This document shows positions 41,689 through 53,000 of a stretch of 64,000 nucleotides of DNA, piece by piece. The notes under the pieces were generated by a model. That model made no database searches, had not been told where the DNA came from, and saw only the letters and a list, made by a program, of their open reading frames with translations. The translations under genes and the position numbers were made by a program. Position 1 is the first letter of the stretch; each line of letters starts with the position of its first letter. The stretch spans positions 2,423,975 through 2,487,974 of the forward strand of contig NC_031480.1 in NCBI RefSeq assembly GCF_000006565.2, in the 5' to 3' direction. Origin of the DNA: Toxoplasma gondii ME49. Lineage: Eukaryota > Apicomplexa > Conoidasida > Eucoccidiorida > Sarcocystidae.

Positions 41689-42162
41689 ATGCCGACGTCG
41701 TTTGGAAAGCGCGCGCGTACGCGCCAGAAGTTCTCCAAGGGGTTCCGTCGCCACGGAATGCCCGCTGTGTCTCGTTTGCTGGTTATTCACAAGAAGGGCG
41801 ACTACGTCGACATCGTTTGCGATCCCTCTGTGCAGAAGGGTATGCCGTACTCGTACTACCACGGCCGCACCGGCATTGTCTTCAACGTCACTCAGCGGGC
41901 CGTCGGCGTGGAAGTGAACAAGGTTGTTGGCAACCGCGTCATCAAGAAGCGCATCCACGTTCGTCTCGAGCACGTGAGAAAGTCTCGCTGCAACGAACTC
42001 TTCCTCAGACGCGTGAAGGAGAACGACGCTGCCCACCACGAAGCTCACCTGAAGGGAGAGAGCATTAAGACAAAGCGACAGATCCCGGGACCGAAGCCTG
42101 GCTGCTTCGTCTCCGGCACAATGGAGGTCCTCGAGCCTGCACCCTTCGTTGAGTCCTACTAA
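41689..42162 (+). CDS. RPL21: 60S ribosomal protein eL21
   Basis: A single exon of 157 codons, close to the usual length of about 160. It begins MPTSFGKRARTRQKFSKGFR and carries the family landmarks KGDYVDI, VQKGMP, YHGRTG, NVTQ-AVG-EVNK, KRIHVRLEH and FL-RVKEND. eL21 is a basic protein of the large ribosomal subunit. The frame is open nine codons further upstream, but the ATG at 41689 matches the family N terminus and follows a pyrimidine-rich leader (TGTTTTTTCTTTTC). A TRP-1-like element lies 243 bases upstream. No intron lies within the coding part; one in the 5' UTR cannot be excluded. Confidence 0.96.
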   Translation: MPTSFGKRARTRQKFSKGFRRHGMPAVSRLLVIHKKGDYVDIVCDPSVQKGMPYSYYHGRTGIVFNVTQRAVGVEVNKVVGNRVIKKRIHVRLEHVRKSRCNELFLRRVKENDAAHHEAHLKGESIKTKRQIPGPKPGCFVSGTMEVLEPAPFVESY

Positions 42163-43384
42163 AAACCGAATAACTGGAGGTTTTACTGGTCGTTCCAACT
42201 GCAAGGACCGGCATGCTGTGGCGATCCGCCTTCTGTAGAGAACGAGAGAGTGTCCCGCTGCGAACGGACGTCCCGCTAAAAATGTGGCGGAGATTTCAGT
42301 CATGCTGGGATGCATGTTGACCTGCTGTAGTTGTGGTGGGACGCGGAAAATGGCGGGACTTTCACGAGGAGGAGGGTTTCAGTAGGGACCAGGGAAGTGC
42401 TGGAGGCCAAGGAGCGGACGGCCTCGGGGATAGAACTGGTGAATCTGCTTCCAAGTGTGGAAAACCAGACGTGTGCTACGATTCTCAACAGATTGGCGGT
42501 CTCCCGCGTTGTTACAAACTGTTCACCGAAAGTCCACGGGACGCCATTCGCGTCGGCATCGGGAAGTCGGTCGACTTTCCCCCAACGTTGTCTCAGCTTC
42601 AGCGCTCTCGACTTGCATGGTCAACAGCGTAATGCTCCGTCCTGCTCGTCTCCGTTTTTAAACGGAGCATTGTGCGTACCCGTTGCTCAGCGTGCCTAGG
42701 CGCTGCGTTGTGGATTTGGCGAGGAATTCCTTGCTGTTAGAAAGTGGCAACGACCCTTGAGGCACGCGGAACTTCCAGACCATCGTAGCAGATGGTGATC
42801 ACCTTATCGTTTCTGTTCTCAGATGATGCTCAATTAAAACCTTCACACTGTTCCTGTTCTTGGGTAGTGATTCTCAACTATCTTCGGCAGGACCCTTCGC
42901 GTAGCTTCTCTCACGTCGTGAAGTATGCACTCTGCGGCATTAGCCTTTTCTTAACAACACCTCCAAACGGGCCTCATGCTGAGTTTTCTTCATATATGTA
43001 GGAACCACTGTTTCTGTTCTTGAGTTACGAAAGTAGGAAAGGAGTGTTGCTGAGTCTTGCAGAATACGAACCGCGCAAAGTGGGAAACACCTCTAGCAAG
43101 CATGGAGTTGAACAGAAAGTCAGATCACTCGTTCATGCCTATTGAGTCAGTTCAGAACGGAAACACGCGTTCGTAGTCCCTTCCATCCATTGGTTACATC
43201 TGAATAGACTACATATATCACGCTCAGGTAACTGCATAGGTTTGCGGAAGAAACAATGCAGTAGCGAGGCGGATTTGCATACGCCCATGGATCGCATTGA
43301 ATCCGTTGAAAGAACAAGCTTCTCTCTCCGAAAGCCTTACCTCGTTGCGCTTAACATGACAGGAAAAACATTCAAAGAAAAGCA
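42163..43384. other. Intergenic region, no gene seen
   Basis: Contains the eL21 3' UTR and the sequence downstream of the minus-strand tRNA pair. Short frames only. Two copies of a CTGTTCTTG-type string (near 42850 and 43011) are noted, but no clear repeat unit is seen. Confidence 0.55.
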
Positions 43385-43456
43385 GCCGACGACGGGGCTC
43401 GAACCCGCGACCACGAGGTTAAGAGCCTCGCGCTCTACCGACTGAGCTACATCGGC
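43385..43456 (-). tRNA. tRNA-Lys (anticodon CTT)
   Basis: The 72-base minus-strand sequence folds as a standard tRNA. The 7-bp acceptor is GCCGATG with CGTCGGC, the D stem is GCTC/GAGC, and the anticodon stem is CGAGG/CCTCG around a CTCTTAA loop (anticodon CTT). The T loop is TTCGAGC. No intron is present. A T-run (CTTTTC) follows on the minus strand as a likely RNA polymerase III terminator. Confidence 0.95.
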
Positions 43457-43535
43457 AAAGACAGGAGATTTTTGAGGCTCTGAGATCTCGTGGCTTCGAC
43501 GCTGGGAAACTCATGAATTTGTTCTTTGAAAAGAA

Positions 43536-43607
43536 GCCGACGACGGGGCTCGAACCCGCGACCACGAGGTTAAGAGCCTCGCGCTCTACCGACTGAGCTA
43601 CATCGGC
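43536..43607 (-). tRNA. tRNA-Lys (anticodon CTT), second copy
   Basis: Identical over all 72 bases to the copy at 43385-43456, same strand, starting 151 bases away. A TTCTTTTC run lies immediately downstream on the minus strand. Confidence 0.95.
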
Positions 43608-43633
43608 AGAGACAGGAGATTTTTGAGGCTCTG

Positions 43634-45375
43634 CTTCGAGTTGCGTAGCGATTTTCCTTTCATACATGTGACTTGACATTCATTCCTTACACAATCGATC
43701 TACCAAGCATGGTATGCGATGTGGATGTTTTGCCTCTATCAAATCAGGGATGACGCTTGTTCAAGGTTCCTCAACTGCGTTTCTGGCTAAGCTTTCATCA
43801 CAGTCTACGGTCCAAATCTGGATGTCTCCCGCTCAACTATCCAGCGGCGAATCAAGTGTTAGACTGCCTATCTGTAATGGCTTGAACAGCCTTACTAGTA
43901 CCTAAATGGGACTAGGGAAGGTAACTGAGCGTGGTAGACCATGCACGGACTTCCTACACGATAGGCGTCACCTGTGAGGCTGACCCAAACTGCTGTGCTC
44001 TACACCTGTTGAAATTCCCCTGATCTGACGGTTTCCCCTAGTCCCTGAGCAGCCCCTCGACACACACATACACACAAGTGGCGCCATTTAGGGTTTGCAT
44101 GTGCTATACGTGTGTGTTGCAGACCTGGCTACCGTCAGCTTACGCATGAACTGGCCGAATGTACCGATTTGCCTTCGATCCGAGACAGCTACACGCCCGC
44201 TCTGTAGATCTCCTGCGTTTCACGAGCAATCATTTTTTGGGGAAGCGTGTGCAGGGGCAGCACAGTTGTTAGCCCAGAGTGTCTGCTTTCTGCGTAGAAT
44301 GCAGTGCCATGTCGTCGGTCACACACTGTTTCTGACAGGGTGGACTCCTTTCTCGTTTTCTTTCGATTGCACGCAGTCAGTTCCCGATACGAACTACACG
44401 GTTTCCAAGAATGCGTTTTCTGTGCTTTCCACTTGGACGCGCGGAGCGTATCTGCGCGCGAGAGAGTGCGGAAACAACCGACTTTTTAAGTATGTGCTTG
44501 TGCGCTTTTCCAGGGTTCTTTGACCGCCTGCTTCCCATCACTTAAAGACCCGTTCGACGCAGGAGAGGCACTGGGGAGTTGAAAAAAATTGTGAGGAGTG
44601 TCTCATCGAGATAATGACGGAGAAATGGAGAGAGTCCGAAGCTGCCGTCCGATGGTTAAGCAAAGGCACATTTGACCATGATTGGGTTGACTCGGTTTGT
44701 GGGACTCGAGTCACCGACGCAGAAGATCACCGGAAAAAAGAAGAGAGCACACCGAAATGCACGCTTCACTGTCGGTTTTGCGGAGCGAAACGAGCGCGAA
44801 ACACTACTCCTCTACCGGCCAGACGGCCGGCGAACGTGCAGAATGAGACACAACTCTGAAGAGCGCTCGGTTTTCCCCCGAGAAAATATCTTCAAATGGA
44901 CGCGAATACGCAGCTTCTTGCGACAAACTCGACTCCGTTTGTTCGGAGGCTTGCGCGTCTTTACCACAAGAACTGTACAGATTCCAGGTTCCCCTATCCT
45001 CGCTACGTCTCAAACGTGCGCCCTTGAGCGCTTCAACCGCGGAAATTCACAAACCACAGACAGTCTGCCACCATCGCACGCATGCACTTTCACACAGAAG
45101 CGAACGCTTGTCACTGATGCACACCTCTTACCGTTTATCGGTCTCGCGTTTCTCGTTCCAACACACTACTCCGCTATCCTCCACTATACAGCTGATTCAC
45201 GGGTCCCGCCCACCGGCGAAGACCCACTCGCCCGCTCAGAAAAAAAACGCACGCATGCAGTATCGGCCTGCATGCACCTCGAAACCCTCCACTCTGAGTG
45301 GGCAGCCCAAGGGTACGAAAACAAGCAAGCATTTTCTCCCGGCTACTGCCGAGAGTGGGAATCAGTTTCTGGGGT
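43634..45375. other. Intergenic region, no gene seen
   Basis: Lies beyond the 3' end of the MORN-protein gene and 5' of the tRNA pair. The long plus-strand open frame that begins at 44672 runs antisense into the last MORN exons and is judged a shadow. No RNA gene is seen. Confidence 0.5.
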
Positions 45376-48300
45376 TCACTCGCCCTCCTTGAGCCACTTG
45401 ATCCGGCGACCATCTTCCCATTCTCCGTTTCGCTGTTCATTCTTCGCTGGGAAAAAGTGGACGCAGAGACACAAAAAAGCAGTCCATTTCATCTGCCAAG
45501 ATGCGTGTACACACAGCCGTGCAACACTTTGTTGTCTTAAGTCGTCCAGTGGGGTGGAAGCGGACAGCGCGCAAGCAGCACTTGGATGTAAGTCTATCTT
45601 CAGCGCATGCGCCGTTCTACTGATCTATACAGCCTGCAAGAGAAAGTCAGTCGCACAGAGCGTGTGCGGCAGAAACGGTGGGAGTATCCCGGTAACGACT
45701 TACAGGTGATGTAGGTTCCGCGACCATGTTGCTTTCCATTTCGCCAGTTTCCAATATATTTCCGGCCGTCCGGCCACGAAAATGTGCCCTGAACGTACAG
45801 AGTTGGAACCCTTAAAACCGCGCGTGGATCGAAACCAACTGCGCCGCATGCAGCGTCAAAAAAAACCAGTGCTTGTCGCTGTCCGAAAAATTCCTCTCCT
45901 CTCTTTTCGCGACTCTTCGCGATCCCCTCTTTTCCACTGGGACGGCGGCGGGTGTCCCGGCAGAGGTCAGCTGTCCAGGCGTGCCTCTTGCTTTCAGGTG
46001 TCTGGACACCTCGGCTGGAGACACCCCGAAGCAGAGAGGCCCTCGCCTTCGATAGAATTACCATCCGTTTCGTTTTTCCATTTTCCCTCACGCAGCTCGC
46101 ACAGCACGTGATGGCGACACAGAACTCACACGAAACCGAAGAGATACGCGGCATGACACGCGAGGAAAAAATACTTTTAACCCCTCTTTCTTTCTCATGG
46201 AACTTTCAAGCAGGAATTTACCTTCCCGTCTTTCTGGTCGTGTCGGTAGTCGCCCTGGTAGATGCGGCCATCAGCCCACTGAAATTTCCCTTGTCCGTGC
46301 ATGCGGTTCTTCTCCCACTCGCCTTCGTATCGCCGACCGTCAGCCCAGCAGTACACCCCGAAGCCGTGGATGTCGTTGTTCACGAAGTCGCCTTCGTAGA
46401 CACTGCCCTGAAAGAAACGATGGAATCCGATGACGATGAATAAAATGCTGGAAATCATCGGTTGAGACATTGCAGGGCGCTCGCCTCAACGGCCAGGATT
46501 CTCGCTTGAAGAGATGCACAGAACAAGACGACAGAAAAAAGACGAGCAACAACCCTGTTCTCCCTGCAGTGTCCTGCGAGCAGCACTTATGGCACAGAGG
46601 TTGAGGAGAGCTTTATTGCTTGACAGAAAAGAATCAACTGCTTGGGAAGAACCCTATACAAAGTGAGGCCTACAAGGCGACATCCACCTCTACAACAGCC
46701 GTGTCAGTGAATGTTCAAGCTAGAACAGAAAAAACAAAGAATTTCAAATGCTTCTTCCTTGTCTCTCTACCCCACCTAGTTCTCGCATGAACACGAATGG
46801 CTTGTGACTTAAGTTCTTCTCAGCGCGTGAGTTTTTAATGATTCTCGAACCAGGAGGCGGGTCAAGTGATCACGGAAAAAATTGAAAAATACATCCCGCA
46901 AAAAACACAGGCACCACAAGAGAGTGAAGCTGCGCATGCAGAAGCCCGCACTCGCGAGGTCAAGATTCTTCGCATCTGCCCCTGAGATGGCGTACATCGT
47001 TTCCGGGCCTGCTTGTCCTAAAATGTACTTTTACACCCACTCCACGCAAGTAGTCACACAGCGTTCCTTCGCGAAACAACTTACGTCTGCCCAAGAAAAA
47101 GTGCCTTTTCCATGTTTCTTTCCGTTGCTGTATTGGCCCTCGTATTTGGCGCCGTCAGGCCACTGTTCAGCTCCCTTGCCGTGCTGCTTGTCCTCGTACC
47201 ACTGACCTTCGTACCTGACAGCGCAGCCAAAACACACAGATTTGTGCGCGAGGTGAAACAAGAAACCCCGCGCTCTTGCTCCGCCGATCCATCCAAATGT
47301 CAAGAACGTCCTTTCAAGGAACTCTGCATTGTTTTAGTCGAGACGTTCCGTCGGGAATGGACGAGAGAGTGGAGGTTCCTGGTCAAAAGCACCGCTGGGG
47401 AGATACAGTCTCGCCACGCGGTGTACAGACACCCCACGAGTTCGTACTTCCTCACTTCCGGGAAACCGTAAACCCAAACAGCCCTTTCCGCTAAACAAAA
47501 AACAGACAACAGACTCGCGGAGCTGGCTCAAGACAAAGGACGCCGACGCAAGCAGAGCGCCTCGACGGGTGAAAGATATAAACAACAGAAAAGTGGAAGA
47601 TGAGCCGAGACGAAAAATGGCTTTTCACTTCTTTCACCCGCGACGGAAACGGAGACTCGACATCTGGTCAGGACAGGGAAGAAAACAATGGCTGTCGGCC
47701 CGTTTTCCCGCAAACAAAGGGATCAGAATACTTTTTTGCCTACGCCGGTGCGGAGTTCCATTGTGCGTTCGTGTGCGTTTCACGACCGTTACGCTAAGTG
47801 CAACAACTACAGTGGCATCCCGCGTGCTTTTGAGAAGCCAAAATGTTACGAAGCCAGCTGTAAAGAAAGGACCCATTCACGCACGCTCAGGAGTTAGGTG
47901 GAGCGTTTTCGGACATGGACAAACCCCCGACTACGTCGGTTCCGAGACACTTTGGCATCCAGTTTCCTTCCTTGCTTCAACAACAACACACTTACTTCGA
48001 GCCGTCAGCGTGGTTGTACACTCCGTAGCCGTGGGCTTTGTCTTCGTACCAGTCGCCGAAGTACACATCGCCATCCACTGCATGCAGAGACACTCGGAAG
48101 CATTCGTCTGTGTATCAACGAGAATTCAAAGAGCAAACGGCAAACTGCATCACAGTCCAGCGATAGGCCACAGTCTTCGACGCAGAAAAATGACAACACG
48201 ACGGCACTCCCCGTGTCTGCGCTTACTTTTTGACGACACACCACACTGGGAACGTTTGGTTCTCTATGCAGAAAACGCAATCCGTCAATCTCTACAGTTC

Positions 48301-50077
48301 AGTCGACTCCTGCACACCTCTACAATCAGCAGCGGTGTCACAGCCGTCATTAATCTCAACAGGTATTTGCACGCGCATATCCAGAGTGACGCTTGTACAC
48401 CTGAGCGTTTGGCGATCTTCGTGATTGTAATTTTTCTCCAGGTGTACATACACCTGCGCGTAGTTGCTTACTCCGCGAACTTACCATGGACAAACTTCCC
48501 CTTTCCTTGAGCCTTGTCATTCACCCACTGACCCTCATACCGGGCACCGTCATCCCATATCTGTACACCGTATCCGTCTCTCACATCTCCCTGACAAGGA
48601 AAAACGGAGGAAAAATGACAAGTGAAGAAAAAACCTCTCATCGTTTGTAAACCCTCTCTATTAATCAGCGTCTAGACGCCTCCCCTAAAAAATCTGAGAC
48701 AACTACAGGTCTCGCCTTTAACCTTCGCACGTATCTAAACAAGAAGGAACAAGCACACCATACACTTCCGCATGCACACATACACATATCTACATAAACA
48801 AATATACATATATACATATATCTATTTGTATATATACCTTTACTGAGTTGGGCACCGCTCGCGTGTGATCACACGTATTCCCTTTCTGTTGTGTTGTTTC
48901 TTGAAGGACATGTGCGGGAGTGGATCTTCACGAAGAGGGGAACGGGATTCACAAAAGAGAAACTTGGCTGTTGGCAGGCACCCTACCGTCCACTCTCCGT
49001 TGTAGACAGCGCCGTTCTCGAAAGTCACTTCGCGTTTCTCGCGACTTCCTATCTTGCCTCCAAAGCCTTGGCGTTTTCCATCCTGACAACAATACTTGCA
49101 CCGAGACGAGAAGTATCCTTTTCTCCACTTTCTAAACGGACAAGCTTCGAATAGCAAGCAAATAGTAAACATGTGTGTGATCAATCTCGGGGAAATTCGC
49201 ACCCAGACCCACAAACCAGGAGTCCACACACGCTTGAATCCATATGTATGTATACATAGGCGTATATATTTATATATATATATATATATATATTTATGTG
49301 TACACGTACACGTAGGTGTATCTGCATGTCTGCATGCATGCACGGACAACAGACGTGAAGATTTGTGCATTGCCAGCTTGCAGTTTCAACATATGCGGAC
49401 AGAAGTACACAGGTGACCCTGTGTCGGTTACCTGCAGACGTTCCTCTGACACTTTAGCCCCACACTTGCACGGAAACTGTTCATGAGGAAGCCGTGCAGG
49501 TTGGTGCGTATCGAATCTCGTCCACGAACTGACGAAGACATTTTGCTGGCCTCTCACAAAACAATTCCCCTACGCGTTCGTGTGTCTCCGGAAAGCAGTG
49601 GACAAACCGAACAAACGGGTCACGAGAATACATGACACAAATACATATATACATTAACGTTTGTGCATGTGGGTCGTTGAGATAGGGAGACCCCTTGACA
49701 GAGAAGAAGACGGGAAATAGCGAGCGCATCGGTGCGTCTCTTCAAAGACCTCGACTACGGAATTGTTTTGCCGAAGACATGTGAGGTTTCAGGAATTTAC
49801 GAACCAAGTCTTGCTCTTTTATAGCCTTTACAGAGACCTGGTTCGCCGTGCTTGACTCGGCTCGACAGGGCGTTCCCTCGCCTCTTGCGCAGAGAGCGGC
49901 AGACCTCTCTCGCGCAGATTCTCCTCCAGTTTCCCCCCCCCCTCCCCCGCGTTCCACAGCAGCGTCCTCTGCATGCAACCTTTTTTCTCTGAGAATGGGA
50001 GGTCTGCTCACCTGGCCAAAGATGACCTCGTCGCTGGTGTCGCCTATGAGGCTTCGCGGGCATGCGCAGTTCCCCAT
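45376..50077 (-). CDS. MORN-repeat protein with N-terminal acylation signal
   Basis: Eight exons (50077-50012, 49082-48987, 48590-48485, 48077-47996, 47214-47085, 46407-46222, 45788-45704, 45446-45376) join in phase to 273 residues. The N terminus [10 protein letters not shown] has Gly2 for N-myristoylation and adjacent cysteines for palmitoylation, so membrane or pellicle attachment is likely. From about residue 45 there are nine MORN units, each with YxGxW/Y/F and a following HGxG or similar, for example RYEGQW, KYEGQW and RYEGEW. A partial tenth ([13 protein letters not shown]) follows and the stop comes almost at once. MORN arrays bind membranes or act as scaffolds in apicomplexan budding and cytoskeleton; the exact role is not shown. 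Exon borders fall mostly within or between repeats. A direct junction of exon 1 to exon 2 is the phase-consistent choice; an extra small exon in that 929-base intron is not excluded. Confidence 0.9.
48789..48837. repeat. TA-rich microsatellite
   Basis: Interrupted TATA/CATA repeats lie in a MORN-gene intron. A second, purer (TA)n tract is at about 49263-49296 in the next intron. Confidence 0.75.
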
Positions 50078-53000
50078 TTTCGCGTTGTTTCAACACCCAC
50101 CAGAGCAAAGAAACCGAAGGGGCGGAACGGCTTCTCTTGGCGGCCGTCTGCAGATCCCGAGATGCACTGCAGAGAGAGAGCACGAGGAGCGGCGGCGAGA
50201 AGCAGAGGGCAGAGGGCAAGTACCGGAGATACGACAACGAATCGCACTTTTTTACATTGAAAAGAGGTCCAGAAACGAGAGGAAGAGCGACAGTGCCACT
50301 CTCCACTAGCCCCCGCAGTCGGGAAAGCGAAACCACAGATGGGTTTCTTCAGCTCTCCGCGGCGAACGCACTGCCACAGAGGGAGCGAAGTAACGCCGAA
50401 CTGGACTGGCGAGAGCCGAGACGAACGCACAAAGAGGACTGCCCCGAGAGAGCAGGTGAGGAGTCCAGTTCTTCTTCCGAGACAGGGTGCGTGGACACAG
50501 AAGTCAACAGAGGAAGCAAAGGAAACTGAGAAGAACGCGAGAGGAACTGCGGAGAAGACAGTGCACCAGAGAAGGTCTTTATCCTGACGACGAGACAGCA
50601 GCCTGGGCGCAGACAGGGCGAGGACTCCCGGCACTGTTGAGACGAAACCAACAGATCGGGAAAAGCCAGCGAACTACACACATTCGCTTGGAACGTGGCT
50701 CGCGAGAAAGACAAGAAAGACAACAAAAGAAAAGGACTCGGCGTTTTTCCCGTAGAGAAACCACCACAGACTTCTCAGCGTGCCCAGGACCTCGCGGGTC
50801 GCGAGTGACAGATGCCTACAGCCGGTCTGTCTACAAAGAGCGGCGGAACGCCCAACTAACTCTCAAGAGTGAATTATGCTGGGGATTTTCACTGGGCAGT
50901 TTGCGTGGAAGCTTGCCCGAAAAAGAGAAACAACGGAAAACACGGGGATCGCACCGCCACACTGGCACCCTGCATTTTAAGACCGAGAGCGGCTGCTGCC
51001 GGTCCGTCTGACGCCTCGTTATCATTCAGCGAGGGAAATCCAACAAATAAGGGTGAAGCAGAACTCGAGTTGCGCGTTTTTTGCGGTCTTTTGGTCAGCT
51101 TTTTTTTCCACACCACCTTCCGGAAACGACAGGCCGGGGGTTCAGCGCGGCACGCTGCCTCAGGGGAAAAAGGAACGCGGAAAAACAAGGGCGGTGCGGA
51201 TTCTGAGCCTCGAATTAGAACCGCCCAGTTGAAAACAAAACGCCCATTCTGACTGAGGCAACGCCACAGCTGCTCCCTGTTCACGGCGAATCCGGAAAAC
51301 GCGTGTCAGTAGAGCAAAAACGCGAGTGGAGTCTGGGACACTCACACAGCCGAAACGCGACTCACGTACCCTACCACCTCGCCGCGTACACCCAGCACAC
51401 ACAGAGTGACGCACGTTCACGGGCGTGAAATTGTGGACGAAAACGGGAACGGACACAGCAGACCACCGAGAAACTCCGGACGCGGCGATGTCGGGGAAGT
51501 TGCCGTCTCTTCTGAACTGACTGGAAAAAGAGGATGCAGTGCAGGCCGGGTCACGCACACTCTCCTTTCGCCGCTGCACACTGGGACCGAGGACGCTGTA
51601 CCAGAAGAAATGGGCATTTTCTCGAGTTTTCCGCGAAATCTATGAGGGGCAGATACAGCCAGCACGGCAAGCGCCAGAAGCAGTCCACTAGAATGCACAT
51701 GCATGACTGAAGATCCAAGGATAGAGACATCTACGGCTTATATCTGGAGCGGAGCACCAGCTGGGCTTCACTTGTCTTTGGCGCGCTAAAATTCTGTGGC
51801 AACACAGAAAATATTTTGTTTACGGAAAAACAGTGCTGGACGTTACTGAGTTTTCGCTCGCGATACTCATAACACAGACTCACGGATCCCATACCTTGCC
51901 TCAACGTTCCACACAACGAAACTAACCGCCACGGAGCAACCCAAAGATCGAAGATGGGAACAGAGCGGAAATCACACACGAGTGTGTATCTACGTGTATG
52001 TAGATACCACTTTGGTTACATGAGTAATGGCGCGCTCTGGCTTAGGTAGGTCTATTGAGTGCAGACGCAAAAACGAGTATTGCTCTGCGACCTTTGTGAA
52101 TTACTGGGGGGCCTCAAGGAAAACGGCTGACTTGCGGCGTCGCCGCGCACTGTCGGATAAGGAGGGATCTTCTTACGTACATGGATATGGACTAGTAGGC
52201 CAATGAAGCAGATCTTTGAGATCTCAGACGTCGGTTCCTGCCAAGTGGCTCAACGTGGGAAGCATCTCAGGTCACTATTCGCAGTTTTACCCGTTATTTT
52301 TCGCGGATGACTTCGCATACGAAAATAGCGGCACCCGGATCTGCTGTGTACGCCGCCATACACCGACGCCTACCCTGAGAAAGTTTTTTGAAGAGTTGCT
52401 CCAGCACTCCGGAGCTTCATATCCTTTCTCTTGACTGCTGTACCGCCCATATCCTCATTGATGTATCCACCACCACACCAGACCAAACTGCTTCTTGCAC
52501 AATCTAAACCCGGTCATGGATCGCACCTTCCATAACGATATCACGTAGACGCACCAGCTTTGCTTGTCGGCTGTAGATTGAAGAGAAAGCTTCTGCAGAA
52601 ATAAATCTCGCCGCCTGTTGCACTCTGTCTCGGTTTAAACACGTAAGGGTCACTTTCGCAGGTGCATGATACAAGTCATTTAGGAAGCGATTTTAGCTAC
52701 GCAATTTTCGACTTTCTTTCGGTGCGAATCACAACAGCAGACATTGCCCCTCCCTCTGACAGAGTGTTGTTCTCCTTTTTATCCGATCCTCTGGAGCACC
52801 ACCCTTAACTCATCCGCGAGAAACACTTGAATCGTCACAAACACACTAGACCTCAGTGCTCCACTGCTTAACAAGACACAGGTACTTTGACATAATTGGG
52901 CTGAAATGAATGTTCTCGTTTTCTAGAATCCCCGGAGTTGAACCGGAAAGCCTTTGGATGTATCTGTGGTGATGGTAACCATTCACATTGGCTAAAACCC

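Larger units (their letters stand above)
43385..43633. repeat. Tandem duplication containing the two tRNA-Lys genes
   Basis: The near-identical unit is 43385-43482 and 43536-43633. It comprises the 72-base tRNA plus a 26-base flank (GACAGGAGATTTTTGAGGCT core) with one mismatch. The conserved flank lies 5' of each tRNA on the transcribed strand. The 53 bases between units are unrelated. Confidence 0.88.

Noticed and set aside
41340..42068. 242-codon frame overlapping eL21
   Set aside because: It starts in the promoter region and reads eL21 in the wrong frame.
44672..45709. 345-codon plus-strand open frame
   Set aside because: It lies antisense to the final MORN exons (45376-45446 and the edge of 45704-45788). 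It has no splice or family support and is composed of residues expected from the reverse of coccidian coding and flanking DNA.
49742..49850. Continuation of the MORN first exon in the same frame down to 49742
   Set aside because: The reading between 50012 and 49850 is Gly/Arg low complexity across a clear GTGAGC donor. Joining 50012 to 49082 keeps phase and enters the MORN region directly.
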